Assembly (NCBI GenBank): GCA_965216745.1 | Contig: OZ244191.1 | Location: 744,001 to 808,000, forward strand | Reading direction: 5' to 3' | Length of the DNA stretch: 64,000 bases | From: G965216745 sp965216745 | GTDB taxonomy: Bacteria; Pseudomonadota; Alphaproteobacteria; Rickettsiales; Anaplasmataceae | Translations under genes and position numbers: made by a program | Shown: one piece after another, positions 53,942 through 63,895 of the stretch | Numbering within the stretch: the stretch's first letter is position 1 | Layout: every line of letters starts with the position of its first letter | The notes under the pieces: model-generated | Told to the model about the DNA's origin: nothing | What the model saw: only the letters and a program-made list of their open reading frames with translations | The model's database searches: none

Positions 53942-54220
53942 TTTGTGCTTTCCTATTGAGAGTTTATAATTAGATAGAATATTTCAATTTTATTCCTGTT
54001 GCAACTATAAAAATTCCAGTAGTATAAGTTAAGTAAAATAAACAACAATATTAAACTTTTACACGAGAAGATTGATGAACAAAAAATTTATTTTTAAATT
54101 TAAGACTAAAAATCATAACATAATATAATATTTATATAACTAAGAACAATAAATTAAAACCATTTTCACTATTGTTTGTTTGAAGTTTTTTATTTATTAT
54201 CAATCTATATTTATAACATA

Positions 54221-55510
54221 ATGTACTTATATATGAGCAATGTATGGCATCCGTTCAATACTGTTTACGATGAACCATTGAAAATAAAAAAAGCAAATGG
54301 ATTAGAGATAATATCTGAAAGCGGTGATGTTTATTGGGATATGATATCTAGCTGGTGGTTAAATATACATGGGCATTGCGATTCAAGAATATCAGAAGCA
54401 ATGGCAAAACAATCTCAGAAGATAGATCAAGTAGTATATTCAGATACTCAACATCCATTGGCAGAGCAACTAGTAGGAATGCTGAGTAATTTTTTGCCCA
54501 AACACTTGAATAATTTTTTCTTTTCTGACAATGGTTCCACAGCAATTGAAACAGCTTTGAAAATTGCAATTCAATATTGGTATATCTTGGGTAAACCCAA
54601 TAAAAAAATAGTCGCATTCCAAAATTGTTATCACGGTGATACTTTCGGGGCCATGTCTTGTTCTTCAATGTTTTCAAGGCCATTTGAAAAGCATTGTATG
54701 CATGTAGATAAGATGCCATATCCTTGTACAACAGATAAAAACTATGAAGATAAAGAGAGATTTGCATTGGATCAATTTCGTGATTACTTGCACAAAAATG
54801 AAGTAGGATGCGCAATAATAGAACCTTTAATACGTGGTGCCTCTGGAATGAAAATATGCAAAGAATCTTTTTTGCATGGAGTTTTATCACTTTGCAAAGA
54901 ATTTGGAGTAATCTCAATATTCGATGAAGTCATGACAGGGTTTGGAAGAACAGGAAATATGTTTGTATGCTCCCACGAAATTTCTCCAGATATTGTGTGT
55001 ATGGCAAAATCTATAACTGGAGGAATGCTTCCAATGGGATTGACCGCAATAAGTCAAAACATAAGAAATAAATTCATGTCTTTTGATACACAATTTTTAC
55101 ATGGACATTCTTATTACGCTAATCCAATTTCATGTGCAGCTGCAATAGCATCTTTGAAAATCTTCGAACAAGAAAATGTTTTAAAGAAAATTAAAGATAT
55201 AGAAAAAACACATAAAGATCTTGTTTCGAGTCTGAAAATGGTTTCTAATCCAAGATATTGTGGAACAATCTCAGCCTTTGATCTATGTTTGAACTGTGAA
55301 TATGGATCGGAAACTCAATCTAAAATAAAAAATAAATTCAGACAAAAGAATTTAATAATAAGACCTATAGGTAATACTGTTTACTTCATGCCCCCATATT
55401 GCATATCTCTGGAACAATTATCAAAATCATACCAGTATGCACAAGAGGCAATATTTGAAATAAATCAAGAACAAGAGAAGAAGTCTAAAGTAATATTATC
55501 TTATTTATAG
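54221..55510 (+). CDS. bioA: Adenosylmethionine-8-amino-7-oxononanoate aminotransferase
   Basis: About 429 residues of a class III PLP aminotransferase. SNVWHPF and MISSWWLNIHGHCDSRISEA near the N-terminus are BioA-specific. FFFSDNGSTAIETALKIA contains the cofactor-phosphate loop, YHGDTFGAMS follows, and IFDEVMTGFGRTG is the conserved aspartate region. The Schiff-base lysine is in MAKSITGGMLPMGL. BioA makes 7,8-diaminopelargonate from KAPA with SAM as amino donor, in biotin synthesis. No other bio genes are adjacent. The frame is open back to TTG 54176, and ATG 54233 is also possible. It converges on the giant ankyrin gene. Confidence 0.93.
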   Translation: MYLYMSNVWHPFNTVYDEPLKIKKANGLEIISESGDVYWDMISSWWLNIHGHCDSRISEAMAKQSQKIDQVVYSDTQHPLAEQLVGMLSNFLPKHLNNFFFSDNGSTAIETALKIAIQYWYILGKPNKKIVAFQNCYHGDTFGAMSCSSMFSRPFEKHCMHVDKMPYPCTTDKNYEDKERFALDQFRDYLHKNEVGCAIIEPLIRGASGMKICKESFLHGVLSLCKEFGVISIFDEVMTGFGRTGNMFVCSHEISPDIVCMAKSITGGMLPMGLTAISQNIRNKFMSFDTQFLHGHSYYANPISCAAAIASLKIFEQENVLKKIKDIEKTHKDLVSSLKMVSNPRYCGTISAFDLCLNCEYGSETQSKIKNKFRQKNLIIRPIGNTVYFMPPYCISLEQLSKSYQYAQEAIFEINQEQEKKSKVILSYL

Positions 55511-55578
55511 TAAACACCACACACTCATTGGGAAAATAGGAATCATTTAAGATACATTGTCTTATTATGTGTAAAATA

Positions 55579-58500
55579 TTATTGCAATTTTTTTTCATTG
55601 TCATTTGCAGGAGGCGTTGCTGGTGACTCAAAAGCACCACTATTCTCAGCATCTTCTATAGAAGACACATGTTTTGAAAATACATTGTTTTCTTTAATAT
55701 TTTGATTAATAGGATTTTCTATAAATTCTGTTTCATCAACAGAATTTTGATCAGAACTTAAAGATTCTTGGTTGTTTTCTTCAAGAACATTTGATGGAGC
55801 TATTTCTTGTGAATTGTTGGACTCATTTAAATTATCAAGTGATTGCTGATGAGCATCGGTATCATCTACTGCCAATCTCTGTTGGCTTTGATTTTGATTT
55901 GCATATATATCAGTTGGACCCCAACTTCTTTCTCTAATTGCATCTATTAAAGTAGTAGAACCTATATATATATGAGTGGCTCCAGAAAAAAGATCTTCAA
56001 TTTTTCGCTTTTTGATTATATTTTCAGTGTTTTTTGGGAAACCAATCGTACCATCAGCATATATATATATTTTTAAACCTGATGGTTTTCCTCCCTTCCC
56101 ATTAATCGTAAGAGTCATAGAGCCCTGATGTACGCAATAACTTTTTACTTCTCCTCCTAATGCGTCAATGTTAACGTGTTGAACGCTAGCAATATTGCCA
56201 CCCCCATAATCAATCACAGATTTTGAAACTCCCATTTCATTGGCAGCATGACAAGATAGTGGGTAACTCATTTTAAATTCTTTGTTTTTGTTTAATTTTA
56301 TAAAAACAGAATTGCCTTTTACTTCAAAATTAAAATCCGAATATTTTACAGATTCAATAAAGTTCTTGATTATGCCTTGAGCAGATGATTTTTTTATTTG
56401 TTTTTGAAAATTAATTTTTTTTGTAATCAATTCTGAATATGAGGATTTAATCTTGGAATGAAAGTTTTTTTCATTCAATATATTTTGAAAAGAATTATTA
56501 AGAACCTTCAACTCATATTGTTCTTCCTGGGTCAAGCAATCTAAGATTTTTTTATTTATAGATATATTTATCTTTTGGTCGTTTTTCCTTGTATCTATTG
56601 CTTTTAATATAGCCCTTTTATTTCGATCTGAAGCAATCTTTATTTTTACTTTTTGCAAAAGCTCATCATATCTATTCAACATTTTTATGGAATTATCAGC
56701 AATTTGATCCATGAGATCCACTGGACTAACATCTTGCTTGTTTTTTATAGAAAGATCAGCACCATATCTTATTAGTGCATCTATCATATTTGATTTTTCA
56801 TTGGTAATGCCATTATTTATAATATCTTTCAAAATAAAATGCAGAGCAGTATTCTCATTGTTATCTATATATTGATCTGGAGATGTTCCAATATTAATTA
56901 ATTTTTTCAATGTATTGGTGTTATTATTACGCACAGCTTCCAGTATAGGAGTTTTACCGTCTATTGTAATAGTTTGCAAATCTATGACTTTATTATGCTT
57001 CAAACGGAAATAATCAATTAACTCAGTATTACCTTTTGCGACAGCAGCATTAAATATTATTTGGGAATCACAAGCATCATGTAGAAGTTGCGGTCCTCCT
57101 ATAATATCTTCGCATAGCGCAAAACTTTCAGCATCTTTACAATTAATTCCAGCTAATAATTCAATAGGAGTTTTTCCTTCACTATCGTGCTGAATCAATA
57201 ATGATTTGATCATACTTTTCGTTTTATCATTATTACTTAAATTACGTAAAATAGAATTTAAATTAACAATCATTTTTTCAGAATTTATTGGATTACTTGA
57301 TACTTCGGCGAAGATTTTATGCATTATATTTTCACCAGTCACTGAAGTTGAAAAATTCTCTCTTTCATTAGAAACAGTTTTAAATAATAATTCAAGTGAT
57401 TTTTGACTACTTGTTTTACTTTCCGGACTATGTAATATTTTCAAACATTCTTTTAACAATAAATCATATACAATGCTATCAAGAAAATAATGTTGATTTG
57501 GTGTAGAATTTTTGTACTGTGTAGAGATAGTATTAGCGAAATTATTAATATTTTGTGTGTTTTGATATTTTGAATAAGCTTGCGTCAAATCATTTTCAAT
57601 CTTATTCTCATCTTGAAATCTTTTATCAAAGAAATACTTTAGTGATGATGGAGTCAATTCATCATCATGAGGTTTTTCCCCCTTTTTATTTTTAGAGCTC
57701 AAGAATGCACCATTATCAATACAATTATCTATGCATTTTTTTAATAATTTTTCATCATCCCACTTTCTCTGAAGCACCTTGTGTAAAAAAGTATTTCCTT
57801 CAATATCAAGGGATTTTTGTTGATTTATATTGGAAGACATTTTATACACAAGAGAATCATTACCGTATTTAATGATTTTGTTAATCAATACTTCTTTATT
57901 GCAAAATATAAAAGGAGATTGTAAAAGATATTTTTCTATCTGTTCGGATTGAGGGGACTCAAATACTATCTTTGAATCTGAGTCACTGATAACTTTTTTC
58001 TTGTCAAGTTCATCGCAAATTTTCGATATTTCTGATGAAAATTCATATGCTTCATCCCATTTTTTATTGTAATGTTTTTTTAACTGTATTTGTTTTTCTT
58101 GATTTTTTTTCACTAATTCTGTAATAGTTTCTGGTGTTACTATTTCCATCAATTTTGGAATTTGAAGAATAAAGTCTCTGTCTTTTTTCGAATCTAATTT
58201 ATCAATAGAATACTTTAAAACATTATAAAAATTTAATTGGGTTTGATATTTGTTAGTATTTTTAATTTCTTGTTTTTTGCTTTCTAATAGAGTTTTTGAA
58301 AATTTGGGATTATGTTTATATGCATATACCCAGCTATTTTGTAGATTCTCTTGATCTCCAAAGTTGGGAAATAGTTTAGAATTAACGGAAGATACTTCCT
58401 CATAAGCTTTTAGTATTTCGTTACTACCACTAAGCAAAACATATTTCTTGATTTCCATTGAAGCATGTTTATTAAAATCATTGTTTCTGTTTTGTAACAA

Positions 58501-61500
58501 AAGCTTGAATTCATTGTAATGATTGCCTTCAATAAGAGATTCCGCAACACTAACAAAACTATCTTGATTTATATTAGACAATACAGGTTCAATAATATCA
58601 TATCGATTGTTATATTTTGTAATATCATCTTTTATAAGACTCTGAAGAAAATCAGCAATTCTCCGACTTTGAATAGGTTTTTCTTTAGTATATAGATTAA
58701 TAAACTTATCAACATCTTCCAAAAGAAAAAAATCAGAATGCAATATACATTTGAACAGATTGGAATCAAATGGAACTGAATTTTTGTGTTCATCATAAAA
58801 TCCCATGAAGAAATCTCTAAAACTTTGACCATCCAATGAATTCATAACATTGAAAATGTTACATTGTTGTTGATCATTTAATTTGATAAATTGCTGGTAA
58901 AGAATTTTTTGTGTTGAATGCTCTCCCAAAGAAAAAGTACGATTTATAACTTTATTTAAAAAAGCCCTAGACACATCTTCGTTTGCTAAAGAAATAAAGC
59001 TAAAAATATTATCTTGATTCAATGCATCATGCAAAGAATTATTTTCTATTGCAATGTCTAAAACTTTCTCAATCAATTCCGAATTACTATTCAACAAAGC
59101 TTTTTCGATTGCTTGTGCAGAATGATCGGCAATATATTGTTTGATCTGATCATTGTTGTCAATAGCATCAATTATTTCCAAAGATAAATCATTAAAATTG
59201 AAAGCATCTATAATTGGACAATATCCATTGTGTATGGAGTCCAAGCCATACTTATTTATTATAGTTTTAATAACATCAGGATCATTAGAGGACATGCAAT
59301 GATATAATGCAGTTTTACCATCATCGCAAACGTACTGGGAAATATCACTTGATGAACCAAAAAGCAATTTATTGACTGCAGCTATATTTCCGGAAGAAGC
59401 CGCAGATCTCATCACTTTTTGCTTAATGGAATCATTTGAACTCCATCGTATTATTTCTTGATCTTTGTTGATTGCAAACAACGCTTCAAAATCATCGCCA
59501 TCAAATTTTTCTTTATGCTTAACTATTTCTATCAGTACATTTTCGTACTTTTCGGCAGGAATTCCATGAAATTTTTCTGTAATTTTTCTGAGTAATTTTA
59601 TATTACCCTTCTCTGCAGCAATTTCAGCCAAAATCTTTTCTTCACGTACCTGAGCATACTGAAGCCTAATGTTATTGCTGTTAACAATCAAATTACAAAT
59701 CAAATCAAGCAATTCATCACTTTCTTGATCAATCATTGTGTTGAGTAATTTATAATTATTGCCAACAGCTAAATAATTTAAATTATTTCCTGAAATACCA
59801 TCCAAAGAAGCAAATATTTTAGAAACAATATCAGCTTCTCTTTTCCTTTGCTCTATTCCCTTTTCCTTGCCATATTCATCTTTTGTATTTTTATAATTTT
59901 CCAGAATATCAATTGGAGCTAATTTATTTTGATTTTCCATGAGTAATAATCTGACAATTTTAGATTTATCGACCGACCCAATAAATTCATCTAAGGCGGA
60001 ACTATGGCCTCCCTTTTCAATATATTTTATAATAAGATGTAAAGCTGTATCCTTTCCTTCACTATTTTTACCTACATCTATTGTTTTATTGAGTTGTGAT
60101 TTTTTCTTCAAGAAATACTGCACCATGGGGGTATTTATATGTTTTAATGCAGTTTCAAATGGAGTACCCAAATCAGTATTTCTCTTATTGTTCATTAAAT
60201 AAGAAGAATCTGATGTGTTTTTCTTTTCATCTTCTATTTTAGTAAAACTTTTTTCTAATTCATCAAACAAATTAACATTTGATCCAAAAGCTGCAAGAAA
60301 TGTGGGGATTGTATGTTTGGTTTTAGAATCAATTTTCTCATGCCAAGACTCTTCTTGTTCTAATAATTGACTAAGTTGCTCTTTTGATCCTGCTTCATCA
60401 GACAGCAATATAGTTTTAAATTCATCAAAAGCATTACCAACATCGAATTGAGTATATAATTCTTTTTCAGCTACATTTTTATTCTTATTTTTATCAACAG
60501 TTTTTGATTTTGAAATTTTATGATCAAATTTTATATTTAAACTTTTACCTCTATTAAATATAATTTGTGATATGTTTGAATCATTTCCAATGTTCGGTTT
60601 TTTATCTGTCGAAACACGGTCTAATAAATTTAATTGATTGTCATCTATTTGATTTTCATCAGAGATACTTCGAATTTCTGTGTATATGTTATTATCATTT
60701 TCATTAATTAGATTTTCATTGATAATCTTATCTGATGCAATTTTCATGCAAGTATTTCTTACTAAATTGTTATTTTTACTAGCGATGATTTTCTTGTGCT
60801 TATCTATAATTTTTTTCACTAAATTAAAGTTTTTGTTTTTTGCTGCAATAAATAGAGGGAAATATCCATTTTCATCTTTGATATATATTTCATCATCACA
60901 TTGATCAAGAATTGTATCTTCGATATAATCTGAATTTTCGTTTTTTTCTGAATTCATAGAGCATAAGCCCGCAAGCAATCTAGAAAAATTTGAAGTCGAA
61001 AGATTTATGCTTTCTTGATCTTGATCTTGATCTTGATTTATTGTCTCTTGTCTTTTTTGTTCAGATAATTTATTTATGAGTTCTTCGATAAATGGAGTAT
61101 CATTTTTTTGCAAAACAAGAGAATAAACAGAAGAATTTCTTGTTTTCATACCTGCATTTATTAAGGAAGCTATGCAATCAATCTTGGCTTCATCAGATTC
61201 ATAATTCTTGGAATTTATTATAGACTTCATCACCTTTTCATCATCATTGGCAGAATTAATCAATCTAGATAATTCTTCTGATATTTGTGATTTTTGGTCG
61301 GGATCAGGTAATTGGTTTATTGCATCTGAAACTTTTTTAATAAAATTTATAACACTTACTTTTCCTAAGGAAGCTGATTTATTAATAAAATTCATATCTT
61401 GAAATTTCATAGGGCTGTTTAATTGATTAGTAATAAAACGCACAGCATTTTTACATGAATTCTCGTCTTTCCTACCTTCAGGAAAAAGATGATTATATAT

Positions 61501-62043
61501 TGCATCTAGCATTTTTTCCGATTCAGGAGACTTCAATACATTATCTATAAATTCAGTATTAGGAGTATTAGTAGATTCTAAAGATAAACATGATTGAAAA
61601 TAAAGATCAAATGTCTTATGTCCAGAAGCAACTATTCTGGGCAATAACTTTCTTAAATCTAATTCCAAATGAACGTTAGTTTTTTGTAAGGTAAGTAAAT
61701 CTTTAAAAACATCTAAGTTATGATTCAATTGTTTTTCAAGTTCATCATTAGATTCTAGTGGTTCTTTTTTTGAATTTCTAAAAATATCTAAGTTCTGATT
61801 AAATTGTTTTTCAAGTTCATCATTAGACTCTAGTGTTTCTTTTTTTAAAATTTCGTTGTGTGTTTTTTTGATCAATTCCAACAAACCCATAAAACCATTA
61901 GGATTTTTAATATCATTGTATATAGGGAATAAAATAGATAAGATATCGTTATCTTCGCTTAATTTTTTTATTAATTCATTCCTTTCTGTAGCATTAGGTT
62001 CAGAAATAATTTTTTTTAATAAATCACTAGGAGCATCATACAT
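55579..62043 (-). CDS. Giant ankyrin-repeat protein (2154 aa)
   Basis: The largest gene of the window, 2154 residues and uninterrupted. Ankyrin-type units are scattered through the chain: GYFPLFIAAKNKNFNLVKKI near 394, GKDTALHLIIKYIEKGGHS near 666, GKTALYHCMSSNDPDVIKTI near 911, GNTFLHKVLQRKWDDEKLLK near 1418, and the best pair at about 1700-1770 (GKTPILEAVRNNNTNTLKKL and NENTALHFILKDIINNG). The N-terminus carries a duplicated segment around LESNDELEKQ (about 75-115). A non-repeat domain at about 1900-2048 (YSDFNFEVKGNSVFIKLN) precedes an acidic Asn/Ser tail. No signal peptide or membrane helix. Such proteins are often secreted effectors in Rickettsiales; secretion here is inference. Confidence 0.85.
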   Translation of the reverse strand: MYDAPSDLLKKIISEPNATERNELIKKLSEDNDILSILFPIYNDIKNPNGFMGLLELIKKTHNEILKKETLESNDELEKQFNQNLDIFRNSKKEPLESNDELEKQLNHNLDVFKDLLTLQKTNVHLELDLRKLLPRIVASGHKTFDLYFQSCLSLESTNTPNTEFIDNVLKSPESEKMLDAIYNHLFPEGRKDENSCKNAVRFITNQLNSPMKFQDMNFINKSASLGKVSVINFIKKVSDAINQLPDPDQKSQISEELSRLINSANDDEKVMKSIINSKNYESDEAKIDCIASLINAGMKTRNSSVYSLVLQKNDTPFIEELINKLSEQKRQETINQDQDQDQESINLSTSNFSRLLAGLCSMNSEKNENSDYIEDTILDQCDDEIYIKDENGYFPLFIAAKNKNFNLVKKIIDKHKKIIASKNNNLVRNTCMKIASDKIINENLINENDNNIYTEIRSISDENQIDDNQLNLLDRVSTDKKPNIGNDSNISQIIFNRGKSLNIKFDHKISKSKTVDKNKNKNVAEKELYTQFDVGNAFDEFKTILLSDEAGSKEQLSQLLEQEESWHEKIDSKTKHTIPTFLAAFGSNVNLFDELEKSFTKIEDEKKNTSDSSYLMNNKRNTDLGTPFETALKHINTPMVQYFLKKKSQLNKTIDVGKNSEGKDTALHLIIKYIEKGGHSSALDEFIGSVDKSKIVRLLLMENQNKLAPIDILENYKNTKDEYGKEKGIEQRKREADIVSKIFASLDGISGNNLNYLAVGNNYKLLNTMIDQESDELLDLICNLIVNSNNIRLQYAQVREEKILAEIAAEKGNIKLLRKITEKFHGIPAEKYENVLIEIVKHKEKFDGDDFEALFAINKDQEIIRWSSNDSIKQKVMRSAASSGNIAAVNKLLFGSSSDISQYVCDDGKTALYHCMSSNDPDVIKTIINKYGLDSIHNGYCPIIDAFNFNDLSLEIIDAIDNNDQIKQYIADHSAQAIEKALLNSNSELIEKVLDIAIENNSLHDALNQDNIFSFISLANEDVSRAFLNKVINRTFSLGEHSTQKILYQQFIKLNDQQQCNIFNVMNSLDGQSFRDFFMGFYDEHKNSVPFDSNLFKCILHSDFFLLEDVDKFINLYTKEKPIQSRRIADFLQSLIKDDITKYNNRYDIIEPVLSNINQDSFVSVAESLIEGNHYNEFKLLLQNRNNDFNKHASMEIKKYVLLSGSNEILKAYEEVSSVNSKLFPNFGDQENLQNSWVYAYKHNPKFSKTLLESKKQEIKNTNKYQTQLNFYNVLKYSIDKLDSKKDRDFILQIPKLMEIVTPETITELVKKNQEKQIQLKKHYNKKWDEAYEFSSEISKICDELDKKKVISDSDSKIVFESPQSEQIEKYLLQSPFIFCNKEVLINKIIKYGNDSLVYKMSSNINQQKSLDIEGNTFLHKVLQRKWDDEKLLKKCIDNCIDNGAFLSSKNKKGEKPHDDELTPSSLKYFFDKRFQDENKIENDLTQAYSKYQNTQNINNFANTISTQYKNSTPNQHYFLDSIVYDLLLKECLKILHSPESKTSSQKSLELLFKTVSNERENFSTSVTGENIMHKIFAEVSSNPINSEKMIVNLNSILRNLSNNDKTKSMIKSLLIQHDSEGKTPIELLAGINCKDAESFALCEDIIGGPQLLHDACDSQIIFNAAVAKGNTELIDYFRLKHNKVIDLQTITIDGKTPILEAVRNNNTNTLKKLINIGTSPDQYIDNNENTALHFILKDIINNGITNEKSNMIDALIRYGADLSIKNKQDVSPVDLMDQIADNSIKMLNRYDELLQKVKIKIASDRNKRAILKAIDTRKNDQKINISINKKILDCLTQEEQYELKVLNNSFQNILNEKNFHSKIKSSYSELITKKINFQKQIKKSSAQGIIKNFIESVKYSDFNFEVKGNSVFIKLNKNKEFKMSYPLSCHAANEMGVSKSVIDYGGGNIASVQHVNIDALGGEVKSYCVHQGSMTLTINGKGGKPSGLKIYIYADGTIGFPKNTENIIKKRKIEDLFSGATHIYIGSTTLIDAIRERSWGPTDIYANQNQSQQRLAVDDTDAHQQSLDNLNESNNSQEIAPSNVLEENNQESLSSDQNSVDETEFIENPINQNIKENNVFSKHVSSIEDAENSGAFESPATPPANDNEKKLQ

Positions 62044-62577
62044 AAAAAACCAAATTCAATTATAGCAAAACAAATGTTTCAACTTTCAATATCAATAATA
62101 AATGGTTTTTATTATAAAGCAAAAACCAACAAACAGAATTTCAAAAGTCAAACTACATGATAAATTATATCAGATCACAACCGTCAAAAAAAAACACTTT
62201 CAAATAATCTTGAATAATATCTAAAGATTTAAACACTAATAGATAATAAATCTTCGAAATAAGAGCTCAGTGAGAAAGTTGTGATTGAATGTAAATATTT
62301 CAATCAAAACGAAAGAATCGAAAATATTTTCTTAAATATCATACTATTTATTATTATATATATACATTAAAAATACATTATAAAAACTATTTAACAGCAA
62401 TTAAAAACAAATCATTTTAATTAATAGTATGTTTATTATTATATTTTTTACATTTAAGTGAAATTTATTTTGCATATCACAGATATTTAATCTTAACAAA
62501 AATAGTGTACACATGTGAAGGTGTATTACTTTTTACACAAGCTATATTCAAACTTTTTCAAAACTTTTAATTATACT
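62044..62577. other. Intergenic region between divergent host-interaction candidates
   Basis: About 530 A+T-rich bases separating the divergent ankyrin and repeat-secretion genes. Promoters for both are expected. A GTG at 62515 is in frame with the secreted-protein gene. No RNA gene, repeat or coding remnant was recognised. Confidence 0.35.
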
Positions 62578-63264
62578 ATGGCTATGAAATTTCCAAAAAT
62601 AATTCTTTTATTTATAACATTGTTATCAACATACATAGGTTTTTTAGTTATGCCTAAAATCACTTATGCTTATTCATTTGGTTTTTATAATATGGAAGAT
62701 TTATATACATATGATATTTTAAACTCTTCAATAACAACTTGTAGAACGCTAACAGAATTCACAACAATTGAAGAAAATAAAAAAAACATAGATAATATGT
62801 ACAAAACAATTGAGTCAATATCAGGCAAACGTATAGCAAACGATGAGTATATATCTTTGAAATTAGCCCAATTATATAGCTATTGTGAAAAAAATCCTGA
62901 TGATTTGATTTTCAAAGCTTTTATAAATATTTTTGATAAAAATGAGTATAAAAACACAAATAATTTCAGGCCTTCAAATAGACCAAATGACTATACAAAT
63001 AATTCAGGGCCTTCAGGGTATCAAGGCAACCAAAACCAAACAAACATAAGGCAAAATAATTCAGGGCTTTCTGGATATCAAGGCAACCAAAACCAAACAA
63101 ACATAAGGCAAAATAATTCAGGGCTTTCTGGATATCAAGGCAACCAAAACCAAACAAACATAAGGCAAAATAATTCAGGGCTTTCTGGATATCAAGGCAA
63201 CCAAAACCAAACAAACAGAAGGCAAAATAATTCAGGGCTTTCAGGATATCAATTCATTGATTAG
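62578..63264 (+). CDS. Secreted protein with nearly identical 19-residue Gln/Asn-rich repeats
   Basis: About 228 residues from ATG 62578. The frame is open from GTG 62515, which would add 21 residues and delay the signal. MAMKFPKIILLFITLLSTYI followed by GFLVMPKITYA is a good Sec signal peptide with likely cleavage after TYA. The mature part has a folded-looking domain of about 100 residues with two or three cysteines (TTCRTLTEF, YSYCEKN). It ends in four copies plus a partial fifth of a 19-residue repeat, NNSGLSGYQGNQNQTNIRQ, differing at one to three positions. Export to the periplasm or beyond is predicted. Family not recognised; a surface-exposed variable protein is plausible. Confidence 0.65.
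   Translation: MAMKFPKIILLFITLLSTYIGFLVMPKITYAYSFGFYNMEDLYTYDILNSSITTCRTLTEFTTIEENKKNIDNMYKTIESISGKRIANDEYISLKLAQLYSYCEKNPDDLIFKAFINIFDKNEYKNTNNFRPSNRPNDYTNNSGPSGYQGNQNQTNIRQNNSGLSGYQGNQNQTNIRQNNSGLSGYQGNQNQTNIRQNNSGLSGYQGNQNQTNRRQNNSGLSGYQFID
62998..63250. repeat. 57-bp tandem repeats, four copies plus a partial
   Basis: Copies start at 62998, 63055, 63112, 63169 and 63226 (partial). Copies 2 and 3 are identical at the DNA level. Copy 1 differs at three positions (P for L coding) and copy 4 at one (R for I coding). Each encodes 19 residues. Near-identity implies recent expansion or active homogenisation. Confidence 0.95.
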
Positions 63265-63325
63265 TAAAGTAAACCGCATAGAAACAATTGATTTATTGAA
63301 GATTTTTTAAAGTAATATTGAATAC

Positions 63326-63895
63326 TCATAAATTTTTTTCTATCTCAGATGCTACCAATTCACACTGAAATTCAAGATGCTCACGATCATCTGAATTCTT
63401 AATTATAAAATCACTCTTGTTTATTATATCTTCTAGCATGTTTGTTTGATATTGTCTTTTTAAAATCATTTCCACATTTTTGTTTTTTGCTTGATACGTT
63501 TGAGATGTTACACCTACTATGAAATCGCATTTTTTGTGTGTGTTTGATTTATATAATAATGGAACATCTAATATCAAATATTTTTCATTACTGTTTTGTA
63601 ATAAAAATTGATCTAACTGAGCATTACATTCCTTGTGAACTATTGTATCTAATTTATCCCAAATCTCCCAATTATCAGACAAACCATGTAATATTTTCGT
63701 TCTACATAACTTACCATTTATATAAGTACCAGGAATTAGTTTATTGATAGCATTGATTATATTGCAATCAAATTCGTAGAGATTGTGCACACATAAGTCT
63801 GCATCAAAAATTTTTGCGTCTAGAAGTATAGATAATATTTTTGAAACTGTGCTTTTACCTGAAGATATTAGCCCAGTAACACCTATTGCTATCAT
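63326..63895 (-). CDS. coaE: Dephospho-CoA kinase
   Basis: A 189-residue P-loop kinase from ATG 63895 (TTG 63904 is in frame). IGVTGLISSGKSTVSKIL is the Walker A region, DADLCVHNLYEF is the CoaE signature with the substrate aspartate, and LILDVPLLYKSNTHKKCDF matches the conserved VPLLFE motif. It phosphorylates the ribose 3'-OH of dephospho-CoA, the last step of coenzyme A synthesis. Length is near the usual 200. It converges on the secreted-repeat gene. The last 100 bases of the window are non-coding as far as I can see. Confidence 0.92.
   Translation of the reverse strand: MIAIGVTGLISSGKSTVSKILSILLDAKIFDADLCVHNLYEFDCNIINAINKLIPGTYINGKLCRTKILHGLSDNWEIWDKLDTIVHKECNAQLDQFLLQNSNEKYLILDVPLLYKSNTHKKCDFIVGVTSQTYQAKNKNVEMILKRQYQTNMLEDIINKSDFIIKNSDDREHLEFQCELVASEIEKNL

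Noticed and set aside
62966..63214. Minus-strand 82-codon repeat frame opposite the secreted protein
   Set aside because: It is a shadow of the 57-bp tandem repeat with no start context or membrane/secretion logic.
62998..63250. CRISPR array
   Set aside because: The 57-bp units are contiguous and coding, with no unique spacers between them, and no cas genes are in the window.
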